A stretch of DNA of 64,000 bases from Paraphysoderma sedebokerense (taxonomy: Eukaryota; Blastocladiomycota; Physodermatomycetes; Physodermatales; Physodermataceae), in contig JAHLJZ010000048.1 of assembly GCA_025602915.1 (NCBI GenBank), forward strand, positions 1 to 64,000, given 5' to 3'. The stretch's first letter is position 1. Each line of letters begins with the position of its first letter. Shown piece after piece: positions 52,519 through 64,000 of the stretch. The notes beneath the pieces are model-generated. The model did not search any database. It was not told where the DNA came from and saw nothing but the letters and a program-made list of their open reading frames with translations. The position numbers and the translations under genes were made by a program.

Positions 52519-52879
52519 CTGTAGAATAACACGAGAAGGAATCACTACATTAGCTACAGATATAGATAGGTTGAAGTAAGACAAGTGGTTTGTCGACCTG
52601 CCATGGATCTAAGGCATTTACTATAAGTCAATAGAATTTCAGTATAATCCGCTGATTTATGGTGCCAGAATTCAATCGCATTTGGTCCATATCAAAATTA
52701 CATGGAGGGAGGTTCATTTTTATCACTAGCAATCAATTTATTTATAAAGCTTGAAGTACTGCGTGAAAATAAGTTTCAAGTTCACAATTGCGAGACAATT
52801 TTTACAAGTGTATAACACATCTTAAATATACAACACGATAAATACAATATAATTTTAGTTATGATAATTTTTGTGCAAT
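52519..52879. other. Convergent 3' region of chitin deacetylases 1 and 2
   Basis: AT-rich 3' untranslated sequence; nothing else seen. Confidence 0.5.
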
Positions 52880-54781
52880 TTAATTTTTATATGCTGATTC
52901 TTGCAAGCAAGCTGAAACACTTTTAGGTTGATAGCCGCTGCGAATAGTGAATTCGTGAATTTTTTGGGCAAATTGGACGGTGCCTTGGTGGATGTCATGT
53001 TGTAGGGAAATGAAGGCAGAATTGGACGCAGTTCTTCCAGAGAAACCGGAGGAATAGGCTGTTTCGTAGGCCTGATAATCATCGGGATGCTAATGAGACA
53101 AAAGAAAAATTAGCAACTGAAAACGAGAAGACATGATAGAGGTAAAACGAATGTAGACACATACCCTAAAATCGTTGGAGTCCAGGTTCCATAGAATTAT
53201 TTTGCTATCAAAGGAGAAATCCCCAGTTAGAATACACTCGTATAAATTGAGAAGAAGTTAAGATACGTACTATCCCATTGACTTGACAATATTGGCTACT
53301 CTGGCATCCACAGCACCGAAGGGAGGACGGAAGTAGCGAGGTCTCTTCCCGATGGCATTGAATATTGCGTCTTCCGTTTTCTTAATTTCCTCTTGAATTT
53401 GTTGATCGGACAATGTAAGGAAGTTGGAATGGGAGAAAGAGTGTGAAGCAATGTCATGACCACGTCGATCAGCATCAATCAAAACTTCTTTCATTCCGGG
53501 GTTCGCGATACTTGAGCCGATAACGAAGAATGTCGTCTTCACCTTAAGACCGTCGAGAGTGTTGAGAAGATTCGGAGTCAGTGGTGATGGACCGTCATCA
53601 TATGTAATACTTATGGTACCCGGGATTTTGCAGCTCTGGATTGAACCGTTTTCGTCAATTTCAGGTAATTGCATCGGACCTTGGTCGACGTCCTTCTTGG
53701 GGGTTTCTTTTCCAGGAAGGAAAGGGTCTTTGTTGTCACAACCGAATTGACATGTTTCTGCTTTGCAGTGATCAGCAGTTCCGCCGCAGCTACAGGGAAT
53801 GGTTAGAGATCCGTTCATCACCTTAAATTGTGTTATGGCCACCAGAAAATGTGATACGTACAATCCGAACTCAGAACAACAGAATTCGCCTGGGAATCTT
53901 TGGCAGCTGGCAAAGCCGAAGTCGCGACCACATCGTCCTTTTGGAACTGCGACACTTGATCCGTTGGTTTGAGGAGGTGGAGTAGGAGGTTGTGGACTGG
54001 CTGGATCACCTGCACCGGGAGGTGTAGATGGTGGGGTTGTCGGGTTTTGTGGAGCACCAGTTGAAGGTGGATTGGTTCCTGCTTTAGGATCCAATTTTCC
54101 GGGAGCTAAAGGATTTTTGTTGTCACAACCAAATTGGCATGTTTGTGGGTTACAATGCTCAGCAGTTCCTCCGCAACTATTAAACAAATTGCTTCAGGTT
54201 AGAAGGGTGCTTTCGCGATAAAATCTTAATGTATCGGCTTAAACACATACTATCCGTATTGAGAACAACAAAACTCTCCGGGGAATTTTTCGCATGTGGC
54301 TAACCCGAAATCCCTTCCGCAGCGGCCATTAGGTACGGGAGTTGTTGCTTGAGTCGGCGGATTAGCCGGAGTACCATACGTCGGCGGGGTTATACCAGAT
54401 CCCGGCGGAGGGGTTGTGTTGGTTGAACCAGCAGACTTTTTAGGGTCCACAGTACCAGGAAGGAATGGGTTTTTATTATCGCAACCGAATTGACAAGACT
54501 GCGGCTTACAATGGTCGGCCGTTCCTCCGCAGCTGAGGAGAAAAAAGTGTTAACAACGATATAATCAATACAGCTGCCGTTGAGTTTTAATTAGAAGTCA
54601 CTTACAATCCAAACTCAGAGCAACATAACTCGCCAGGAAATTTTTCGCATGTTGCTAGGCCGAAATCCTTTCCACAGCGGCCAGAAGGCACTGCAGGAGA
54701 CTGAGGTCGAGGCCGTGCATGTGTTGAAGCAATCAGGCCCAGCACAAAGATAGCGAATGTCGGTAATGATTCTAACTTCAT
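52880..54781 (-). CDS. Secreted chitin deacetylase 2 (three CBM18 + NodB)
   Basis: Exons (minus) are 54781-54606, 54532-54251, 54176-53862, 53789-53271, 53204-53165 and 53089-52880, giving 513 residues. Signal peptide with core FAIFVLGLIAS. Three CBM18 modules, each starting GRCG(K/R)DFG and split by an intron before the CGGTA(D/E)HC half, are joined by Pro/Thr/Gly linkers. NodB motifs are TYDDG, HSFSH, RPPFG, LDSNDF and LQHD; the usual Trp of motif 4 is Phe here. The final intron of deacetylase 1 is absent, and several NodB introns are missing. The intron 53861-53790 (72 bases) contains no stop, so its retention would keep the frame. Confidence 0.93.
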
Positions 54782-55528
54782 AATCTATGAATATTCTATA
54801 TAGGATATGTCTATAGTGCTTTTCACCACACAAACATTGACCATGGAATACCCTGGTTTATGTACTCACCAATTCCGACTGTCATGAGCAATGTACAGTA
54901 AGCACAATCATAGCGTTGCGACAATATCTGCTCTCACTAAACTTAAAGCCTCCTCGGAAATGGCGATGATTATGTTATTTTATTTAGGCTACTGCGCGTC
55001 ATTGATATCCATTGTTCACTCAGCATAACACCAGCATTAATTTGAATACACCACAAGAAAACTATTTGAGAATTTTCTATTACAACAATGTGATTGAGAG
55101 ATTCATGATCGTGTGATGATATGACGAGTTATATACTACATTTTGCCGTATATTAGAAGAACCTTTACGTAATTTAGCGTTCGAGATTGTATTTTTGAAC
55201 AATACAGCGCAATTATTGACGCAAATACACACACTATATACTTCAAGTTCTGGAAGCGGTTATAACTAAGAATGTACACGAATTGAATTGGTCCTGACAT
55301 GTTAAGGGTAAAAGGCAACTGTTTTTATTTAAGCGGACTCCCAAAGGATAAATAATAATACTAAATAAAATTATAAACAATGTGTACATATTTCTCGTTG
55401 CGCTCACAGAAATAAATAAATACTGCTGTCGGAAAATTTGCACAGAAGGATCGATATTCCACGGTTCTTATGCAATCGCAATTACTGCTCTTATGAACAT
55501 TCTTACAGAATCAAAATTTCGTTCATTT
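54782..55528. other. Spacer between chitin deacetylases 2 and 3
   Basis: AT-rich; promoter of deacetylase 2 and 3' end of deacetylase 3. No other gene recognised. Confidence 0.5.
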
Positions 55529-57068
55529 TTAGTTTTTGTAGGCTGACTCTTCCAGGCACTTGGAGACACTTCTTGGTTGATACCCACTGCGAATGGCAAG
55601 TTCATGGACTCGTTGGGCAAAATTAACGGTACCTTGGTGAATGTCATGTTGGAGAGAAATAAATGCAGAAGTGGATGGGTTTCGACCTGAGAAGGCGGTA
55701 GAGTATGAAGCTTCATATGCTTGAATATCGTCAGGTTGCTAAGTCGGAGTAAAGTTAGTTCAACACCAACACCATGCAATGATAGAACGATCAATAAATT
55801 CAAAAGCTTACCCTCCAGTCGTTAGTATCAAGATTCCACAGAATAATTTTGCTATTAAAATATAAATCAATATGAGATACTGCTTGATTCGGATTTTACA
55901 GTAAATTATAGAAGGCATATATCACTTACTATCCCATTGACTTAACAATGTTGGCTACCCTACCGTCCATGGCACCAAAAGGAGGACGGAAGTAGCGAGG
56001 TCTTTTCCCGATTGCATTGAATATTGCGTCTTCTGTTTTTGTAATTTCCTCCTGAATTTGCTGATCGGATAATGTAAGAAAATTGGAATGAGTGAAAGAG
56101 TGTGAAGCAATGTCATGACCACGTCGATCAGCATCAATCAAAACTTCTCTCATTCCGGGGTTGGCGATATTTGAACCAATGACGAAAAACGTAGTTTTTA
56201 CGTTTAAAGTATTGAGGGTGTTGAGAAGACTGGAAGTCAATGGTGATGGACCGTCGTCGTATGTAATACTAATGGTGCCCGGTATTTTGCAGCTCTTGAC
56301 TGAACCGTTTTCGTCAGTTTCAGGCAATTGCATCGAACCCAGACCAGCATCCCTCTTTGGCGTTTCTTTTCCTTGAAGGAAGGGGTCTCTGTTGTCACAA
56401 CCGAATTGACATGTTTCCGCTTTGCAGTGATCAGCAGTCCCGCCGCAGCTACAAAGCAGTCAGATTGGTATAAGATGATGCCATTTGTGGGTTTAGCTAA
56501 AAGGCAAATATACGTACAATCCGAACTCAGAACAGCAAAATTCCCCAGGGTACCTTTGACAACTGGCAAAGCCGAAGTCGCGACCACATCGCCCGTTTGG
56601 TACCGCTGGAGTGGATTGGTTCGACGGAGGAGGTTGAATAATGGGCGGAGTAGGTGCAACAAATGTTGGCGGTTGAGTCGGTGTAGATGTACTTGGAGTC
56701 GTTGTGCAGGAAGCATTTGCGGGAGTGCTTTTTCTTGGATCTAATATCCCAGGGAGAAACGGATCCTTGTTATCGCACCCAAACTGACAAGTTTGTGGTT
56801 CGCAATGATCACTAGTGGCCCCGCAACTGATCAGAGAAATCGATTAAAGAGCTGTTGATATGAAACCCGGTTCGATTAAAAGTACTTACAATCCATATTG
56901 CGAGCAACAGAATTCTCCGGGAAAATTCTGGCAAGTTGTCATACCAAAATCTCTTCCGCAGCGGCCAGAAGGGACGGCAGCAGATTGCGGTCGAGGTCTG
57001 GCATGCGCAAAAGCAAGCATAACTAGCACGTAGATGGCTAATGTCGATAGCGAAAAATGTAATTTCAT
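55529..57068 (-). CDS. Secreted chitin deacetylase 3 (two CBM18 + NodB)
   Basis: Exons (minus) are 57068-56890, 56826-56518, 56448-55930, 55851-55812 and 55738-55529, giving 418 residues. The last three exons have exactly the lengths found in deacetylase 2 (519, 40 and 210 bases) and very similar sequence, so the two are a recent tandem pair. Signal peptide with core LAIYVLVMLAFAHA. Two CBM18 modules and a Thr/Pro linker. NodB motifs are TYDDG, HSFTH, RPPFG, LDTNDW and LQHD. It lacks the middle CBM18 exon of deacetylase 2, so module number changed by gain or loss of one exon unit. Confidence 0.93.
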
Positions 57069-57906
57069 TTTCTATATCTATTCTATTGGTGTGTCTATTG
57101 TGTCTTTCACGGCACAGGAGGGATGTCCGTGCACTTTTTAAATTCCCCCCATTATTAGACCTTGCGATGCATATTTCGATAATATTTAATTCAATTATTC
57201 GGAAAAATAAAACTAAAATAGTGCTCGCAATTGCTGGTTGGTGGTGCAAAGCACCGTGTCGGCAAAACGCGACCAAGCCTTGTTCATGACGCCAGATTTC
57301 GTAGATTTAGAATTCAAATTATGTCTGCTTATTTGCTGAGATTAAATATTCCAAGAGCTAATCAACCGATTGAGCAGACTGAGTTATATCATGTCATTTA
57401 TAATTCAGTTTTGATCGCCCATAGATATCTATCGTCATGTTGGAGGCAAATACAGATTGAGTGAACAGTGACGGCTCAATGCAGAGTGAAATCGAAATAG
57501 AGAAAGGAGATTCAGTCATGGCCGAAAGATATTTAAAGGAAGATTCATTATATAAATTCACAAATCTCGTCCTCCGTGTATATACCTGATTCAGTCAACC
57601 GCCCAATCACATTGATTTATTCCAAAAGCAATCTTTAATTTATAACCAGCGTTATTAAATGATATGATTTTAAACTGAGTGGATTATGACTATATACAAA
57701 GTTTGAGGGAATACACAGCCAGACATCTTGACCGAACTCATATTTGTGCAGTTTAATGTAGGCGATTACTACGTGTTCGTTCATTGGGAGGATATGCGGT
57801 GTCTTTCTTAATAATGATTCGGTTTTATACTAACAGGTATATTGTCGATGAATGTTCCACCGCCGTATGCCGAAGCTCCCTCTTCTCCAATAGCGGCAAA
57901 AGTCAC
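57069..57906. other. Intergenic region 5' of chitin deacetylase 3
   Basis: No coding sequence recognised; contains the promoter of deacetylase 3 and the 3' end of the uS19m gene. Confidence 0.5.
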
Positions 57907-58191
57907 CTATTTCTTCTTCTTCTGGCTGTCCTTGAACTTTACAAATTTCTTCGTGGCGGCAAATTCACCAAGTTTATGACCCACCATATCTTCTGTCACT
58001 GTCAATGGCATATAATCTTTTCCATTATGTATGAGGAATTTAGCGCCAACGTAGTTGGGCAGTATCGTGCAAGCCCGGGCGTCCGTTTTGATGGGTTGTC
58101 CGGTTTTCACTGCGTTTGCGAGTTCTGGAAAATGAACGAAGAAGGGACCTTTCCAGCTTGATCGGGCGAACAGAGAAAATGTCGGGCGCAT
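57907..58191 (-). CDS. Mitochondrial small-subunit ribosomal protein uS19m
   Basis: Homologue of yeast Rsm19 and bacterial RpsS, which sits in the head of the small ribosomal subunit. Single exon of 94 residues, the usual length. Family signatures are SSWKGPFFV near the N terminus, [35 protein letters not shown] and GEFAATKKF, with a basic C-terminal tail of lysines. The first 10 residues ([10 protein letters not shown]) could act as a short mitochondrial targeting sequence. The gene is divergently arranged with Tra1, starts about 620 bases apart. Confidence 0.95.
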   Translation of the reverse strand: MRPTFSLFARSSWKGPFFVHFPELANAVKTGQPIKTDARACTILPNYVGAKFLIHNGKDYMPLTVTEDMVGHKLGEFAATKKFVKFKDSQKKKK

Positions 58192-58807
58192 TATTTGTCG
58201 ATGTGAGGTTATTCTTTTTGCCTTGCTTTTACCGACGCTTAATTAAGGTGCTTTTGGAGCAGAAAGTTTGTTTGTTTACATGCACTTACACGTGACTGGT
58301 TGCTCCGTTGCTAGGGAACCGTCCTTGTTGGTTCACCCGAATTCCCTCTTTTGAGATATAGAAGTGAAAAGGACAACTCGACACGGCATAAAGGAAGGGG
58401 AATGAGCTAGAAGATATACATTCTATCGCATCCAGACGACATACAAGATCCAGCTTTACCAATCATAGAGAAGAAACTAGGTTTGTGCCTTCAAATGTGA
58501 TTCGATTTCCATCCATCCGCGGCCCTTTCGTCGTAGTGGTGGTTTCCGTCCGACGCATCTTGTCATCACGGGATTCTATTTTGGATTTCATAACAAGATG
58601 CTCACAGGAATTGATTCATTAATTGATAGTCCTTTTGAATACTAGAAACCATAGTTCCTCTCGATTCATTATCAAACATTCCTCCTTCATCGTCAAAGCC
58701 CGCTTCCATTCGAATCTAAATATCCATCATAATATCTGTCAATTGTACATACTGCTTAATCAGTCCACCGTGTTATTTGCCCTCCTTGATTTATTGGTTC
58801 GGACAAG
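58192..58807. other. Divergent promoter region, uS19m and Tra1
   Basis: No exon recognised. An open frame at 58623-58985 overlaps the Tra1 start in another phase. Confidence 0.45.
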
Positions 58808-61800
58808 ATGGGTTCGCCAATTGTCAATCAATGTGATCTCTATGCCACAAGGTTGGGCCAACCCGAAGTCGGTGAGTTGTGTTTCTCTTTCTCCAGAGTC
58901 GGTGGCCGGGTTTATTGTCTGCAACTATGTGTACATTGGGTCGGAGCAAATGTGGGTTCCAGAAGGAGATTGTTGTGTGAAATAATGTTTTGGCGTTAGA
59001 TCTATTCAGCGGACGAAGTGACCGCGGCTGATGTTTATCATTTGCTAACTTTTTCTGTTGCTGTCCTCATTCACAGAACTCAAATTGAAATGTCAGATCG
59101 CTTCGGAGTTGAGGGAGAATGTGGATGTTCTACATTCGTCGGAATACCCCAGCTGCCTTACAATTTTGATGCCTGTTTTCAAGGATCTGTTGCTGAATTT
59201 GACAAAACCTGTATTTGCCAGTAGTTCTTTCGAACAGGTCAGTTGTTCTGCGATTACCGATAGTTAATCCCTGTTAACTGACATTTCAATCGAATTACCA
59301 TAGAAACTACGATTTACGATTTTGGAGATTCTTCATCGGTTTCCGCAGAACGATCATCTGAAACCCTTTGCAAATGATATAGTTAGCATGTTAATGACCA
59401 TCATTAAGAATGACAATGAGGATAACGCTGTCCTCGCTCTGAAGATAATCGTCGATTTGCATCGAGTATACAAGAATTTACTCGAAGAACATGTAGAGCC
59501 TTTTTTGGATTTGGTGATGGAAATGTATCGCCGCTTTGAGACTACAGTGAAGGAAATCTTCGATCAAGAGCCCGCAGAAGGGACTTCATCGCAGGATGAC
59601 ACCGTATCAGCAGCGTCTGCAAGTAACAGTATCTCCGCTCCCTCACCACAACCCATGTCTCCTGTTGGACAAATATCATCTCAGTCTGATACCGGCTCTC
59701 CTTCTTCGACAGGTGGGGCTGCGAAGACATTGGCACATAGTCTGTCGAGTTTCAAAGTTCTCACAGAATGTCCCATCATTGTCGTCTTGCTTTATCAGAG
59801 TTTCAAGCCCGTGGTAGATCAACGGATGGAAGAATTAGTTTCACTAGTTGTGAAGGTAAATTCTCATCAAGACATCGCTCCAGTTGTTTTGGATTGCTCT
59901 TACTCTCTTTGTCCATTCGCAGTGTTTATCTACCCAACCGGCAGCACAACGCGAAGCGCACGGCGTAGCAGAAGCGAAGGGAGACTTGTTTGTAGGTGTG
60001 GCTTCAGGGATTCAGAATAGGGCGGCTTACACAGAATTAGTTGTGTGTCAAGTCAAGGTGAGGTTCTGCATGTTCCATTACTTAATTTGCTCTTAATTGA
60101 CTCTGCATGGCCACCAAGACCCTGTCGTTCCTGGCGTATATGGTACGAGGCGGCGTTGAACATTGCGTGAAATATCAAGAAACTATCCCCACGATTATTA
60201 TCCGAATGCTTCAAGACTTTCCACCGGAATCCACAACTTCTCGAAAGGAGTTGTTGGTGGCTACTAGACACATTATGTCTACAGAATACCGGCGCCACTT
60301 CGTCAAATGCATTGATCTGATGTTAAATGAGAAAGTGCTTATCGGATCAGGCATCACGACACGCGAGACTTTAAGGTTCGTCAATGTTTGATCATTTATG
60401 GTGTATCCGATTTGCCTAATCTTATTTATGTGAAAGGTCATTGGCCCTATCCATGCTAGCTGATCTGATTCATCACATTCGAAATGAACTATCTTCAAAT
60501 CAGTTGTCGAAGATTGTATATGAGTATACAAAGAATTTACACGATCCTACTCTGTCCGGTAATATTCAGACTATGTGCGCCAAGTTGTTGCTAAACTTGT
60601 TGGATAGTGTTGTGCGAATTCCTGACAAGGTCCTAGGTAAGCTTTACTTCCGAATGTCTGATTACATACATAGATAACTCATCTTCATCTTTATCTTGGT
60701 GGCAGCTCGATCTATACTCATCCGGGTTCTCAATGCATTTACGAGCCGTTTTGAATCTCTGTCATTTAACCTGCCGAATGTTATAAAGGCTTACCAGAAG
60801 AAACGAGTCATCCTTGGTGAAGAATCCAATATTGGAAACTTGCCAGACTCTGTCGATGAAATCGATTTTGAACATACAAAACCAATCCCCACCTCCGCTA
60901 TTCCCCCAGACGCCGATACCACACGGCTCAACGAATCTCGCTTTCTCATTCGTCAACTCATACAAGGTCTCAAAACTATTATTATTGGGTTAAAGAGTTG
61001 TAATCCCCCGCCACCACCGAATTTTCCTCAAGCAAATTTAACTCAATATAATTCTGTAGCGAGAGGTTTCTCGCAAGAAGAAGTCGCCATTTTGATTCGT
61101 TTATTTAAAAACGCCCTCAAGTGTTTCGATTATTTTATCATCGAGATTTTAGTCAAACAAAGCGAGCAAGATTTGAAGGATATCGTCAACCCCAACCACA
61201 AATCCGAATCATCGTGGCCGGTAACTCAAAAGGCGCAAGTGGATTTAGTTTTGTCAAGGATGGGCCCCAATCACAAGGAAGAAAAAGAAATATTGGAGCA
61301 TTTGGCTATACCGTTTATCAACATCGATCCTGCAGTCTTTCAAGAAGTTTTTGTGTCAGAGATGCCGTTTTTGTTCGACAGTATACTTGTTAATACTTCA
61401 ATTCTAACGATACCTCAATTCTTCCTCGGCAATGAAGGGGCATCTCATAAATTTTCCGGTATACTCTTACGCTTCCTGGTTGATCGATTGGAGCATTTGG
61501 GTGCCTCGAATACGGCCTACTCTGCTGTAATGTTGCGATTGTTCAAACTTGTCTTTATGGCGGTTACGTTGTTCCCTGAAGCAAACGAAGTCGTCCTTCA
61601 ACCCCATGTCTCCACAATAATCACCAGTTGTATGAAGTTGTCAGCTAAAGCAAAAGAACCGAGTAACTACTTCTTTCTACTGAGGGCGCTATTTCGAAGC
61701 ATTGGAGGCGGAAGATTTGAGCTGTTGTACAAGGAAGTGTTACCTCTGCTTCAGGTTTTGTTGGAAGGATTGAATGGATTACTTGCTTCTGCCCAAAAAC

Positions 61801-64000
61801 CGCAAATGAGGGAATTATTTGTCGAATTATGCTTAACGGTACCAGTTCGATTATCAGTTCTTCTGCCGTTCCTTCAGCATTTGATGAAACCACTTGTGCT
61901 CGCTCTCCAAGCCGGTCCCGAACTAGTGTCGCAGGGTCTCAGAACTTTGGAACTTTGTATCGATAATTTAACTCAAGAATTCCTTGACCCGATCATGCTT
62001 CCAGTCATCGACGACTTAATGAAAGCGCTATGGAAACACCTTCAACCGCTACCGTATAATCAAAATCACGCTCATGCTACCATGAGAATTCTAGGTAAAT
62101 TGGGGGGAAGAAATAGGAAGATGTTAAAGGATACTCCCATTTTGGGAGCCAAGGAGAATCCCGAAAGTGGATTGAATTTGATTTTATCGTTTCCAGGATA
62201 TGCTGGGACTTCGGAGTTAGAGTTAGACCGTATCGTGGAAGTCGCATTGCAGGTTTTAGAAGAGAATCCACGGCTATCGACTACCCCACTCCCCTCCAAC
62301 ACTGTAACTGTCCCTCCGTCATTATCATCACAATCTACACCTGAAAGCGGAAAGTTAACTTACGATGTTCACTACAAGAAACAAGCTTTGAAATTGCTGA
62401 AAAGTTGCATTCCGTTATTAATGGACATTAATCCCGGGAAAGATGAAATATCGTTAGAACTCGCAAGGAAGCTGAGAGAATTTTATCCATTGGATCCAAG
62501 CAATGTAGAGTCTTCCGCCGATGGCGCGGATTCTATTTCTGCTGGAGTGTCGAAGATGGAACTTGAAACCACAAATGGCAAATCTGTGAGCAAGTCAGGC
62601 TCAGTCCCCATGGATGTGGACGAGACTGCCGATGATAGAACTGAAGACGAAGACGACGAAAATGCTGGAAACGACACAGATAATGATGCCGTGCAAATCG
62701 ACATGGAAGAGGATAAAGATAACAACACTGGTAATCGGTCTTCAACAAACACTTCTAGTGGTGCTAATCCAACCATTTTGCCGGCCGGCAAGAAACGGCC
62801 GTCTTTCAAACTGAAGAAAGAGGCACAAGAGAAGATGACGGAGAAGATCTTGTTTGGGATGTTTTTAGCTTGCATCAATGAAGAGCTAGAAGATGAAGCG
62901 AAGGCCTTAGTAGAAATGTTAGTAAAACATTTCGCACTGTTGAAAGTTGCGGAATCAATTCAAGCTCGCAGGATACAGGCCGCTCAGGGGCAAGGAAAGC
63001 AAATTCCCAGTCTATATTTCGATCAGACTCGTCAAAATCTCAGCACAAATACTTTCGTCGATACGCTTGTTTCCGCTATGACTTCTGAAAATCCTCGGTT
63101 ACGCAAGGTAGCGGAATCGGCTCTTCAACAATTCTACGACAATTGTATCATCCTTATGGGAGGCAACCAGAGTTATATTTCTCAGTTACCCGTGTTCCAT
63201 GCTTTCGCTTCACGCTTCTGTGCTTGTTGCTACAAAGAAGAATGGTATAGAAAGAGTGGTGGTTGTCTGGGCATTTCGATTTTATCGTCCGAATTAGACC
63301 TTGGAAAGTCTTGGATGTTAGAGCATGAACTGGATTTCGTAAAATCATTGCTGTATATATTAAAGGACCAGTCTCCGGAACTCGCGACCGGTAACGTCGA
63401 AGATGCTACTCGAACTCTATCCCATGTTTTAAAAGTTTGCAATCGCCCCGAAGATATCGGCGACGAATCTAGCGATAGACACTCCAAATTCAATTCTCTG
63501 ATCGGTTTACTTATATCGGAGTTGTCAAATTCAAACTCTGTTGTGAGGGAAACTATACAGTCTTCGTTCCAGCTGTTGGCCGACCTGACAGGATCAGAAG
63601 TCACCGAATTGTTGATGCCGGTTCGAGAACGATTGCTGGCTCCAATTTTCGCCAAACCGTTACGGGCGCTCCCTTTCGCCATGCAGATTGGTCATATCGA
63701 TGCTATCACGTATTGTCTCTCCCTTCGACCTCCACTTCTGACGTTCAACGATGAACTCGTACGATTGTTGCATGAAGCTTTAGCTTTAGCCGATGCGGAA
63801 GATCAAGCATTGGTGTCAAAGGCTGCACAGTACAAGAATGCATCTTCGTTGATCAATTTGAGGATAGTGTGTATTAAATTATTGAGTGCTGCGATGGCCT
63901 GTTCCGATTTTATGTCGCCTAAACAATCAACTACCAGAGGGCGAATAATCTCTGTATTTTTCAAGTCGCTTTACAACAACTCATCTGAAGTAGTTGAGGT
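58808..64000 (+). CDS. TRA1: Tra1/TRRAP, N-terminal part, continues past the window
   Basis: Giant PIKK-family pseudokinase that recruits SAGA and NuA4 histone acetyltransferase complexes to activators. Exons are 58808-58871, 59077-59237, 59304-59855, 59923-60057, 60119-60375, 60437-60636 and 60716 onward, with the frame open to base 64000. This is about 1550 residues of a protein usually near 3700-3800. The reading follows the HEAT-repeat start of the family: LKLKCQIASELRENV, SSSFEQ-KLRFTILEILHRFP, LKIIVDLHR, FLDLVMEMYRR, MRILGKLGGRNRKML. A Ser-rich insert lies near residue 200. An acidic insert (DRTEDEDDENAGNDTDNDAV) lies near 62635-62700. The first exon (MGSPIVNQCDLYATRLGQPE) joins exon 2 in phase across a 205-base intron, and no other start is compatible. 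The kinase-like FAT/PI3K end is outside the window. Confidence 0.93.

Overview
The window is nuclear DNA of an intron-rich fungus, most likely a zoosporic (chytrid-type) one. Most genes are split by short GT-AG introns, commonly 55-110 bases. The reasons for the placement are a MORN5-like gene (a protein tied to cilia and flagella in other eukaryotes), three secreted chitin deacetylases with CBM18 chitin-binding modules, ATP23 and Tra1, and two intron-containing tRNA-Asp genes. No ribosomal RNA, CRISPR array, virus-like element or intact transposon was seen. Only LINE reverse-transcriptase scraps were found (about 45.73-46.16 kb).

Layout, left to right. 0-1.4 kb: a multi-pass membrane protein running off the left edge. 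2.4-12.5 kb: a dispersed cluster of three complete paralogues and one broken copy of a secreted protein family that I do not recognise (genes A, B, C and fragment D). A CDK10/CDK11-like kinase on the opposite strand interrupts it. 12.7-16.3 kb: a divergent AFG2/SPATA5-type double AAA ATPase. 16.5-17.6 kb: MORN5. 18.0-20.3 kb: a UBE2Z-type ubiquitin-conjugating enzyme with a second, cysteine-less UBC domain. 21.1-23.2 kb: an M49-like metallopeptidase. 23.5-29.2 kb: a very long, mostly disordered PHD-finger protein. 29.6-30.0 kb: a small membrane/coiled-coil protein. 31.4-33.0 kb: an RlmN-type radical SAM RNA methyltransferase with a membrane tail. 33.5-38.0 kb: a formin with an N-terminal PTEN-like domain. 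38.6-39.7 kb: DDAH. 40.3-41.1 kb: two tRNA-Asp genes. 41.7-45.4 kb: ATP23 and a DUF1365 protein. 46.4-48.8 kb: a trypsin-fold protein and a neighbour of unknown function. 49.5-57.1 kb: a cell-surface/secretion block with a mucin-like protein and three chitin deacetylases. 57.9 kb to the right edge: mitochondrial ribosomal protein uS19m, divergent from Tra1/TRRAP, which runs off the right edge.

Themes. Two accessory regions stand out from a largely housekeeping background. One is the unknown secreted family with its broken copy and upstream duplications. The other is the chitin-deacetylase/mucin block, which would act on the cell wall. Several housekeeping genes have unusual architectures: PTEN-formin, tandem-UBC E2, RlmN with a membrane anchor, ATP23 with insertions, and a kinase with a basic glycine-rich tail. 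Exon coordinates were worked out by hand from splice signals, reading phase and paralogue comparison. Nearly all models close with a length divisible by three, but none was tested against RNA.
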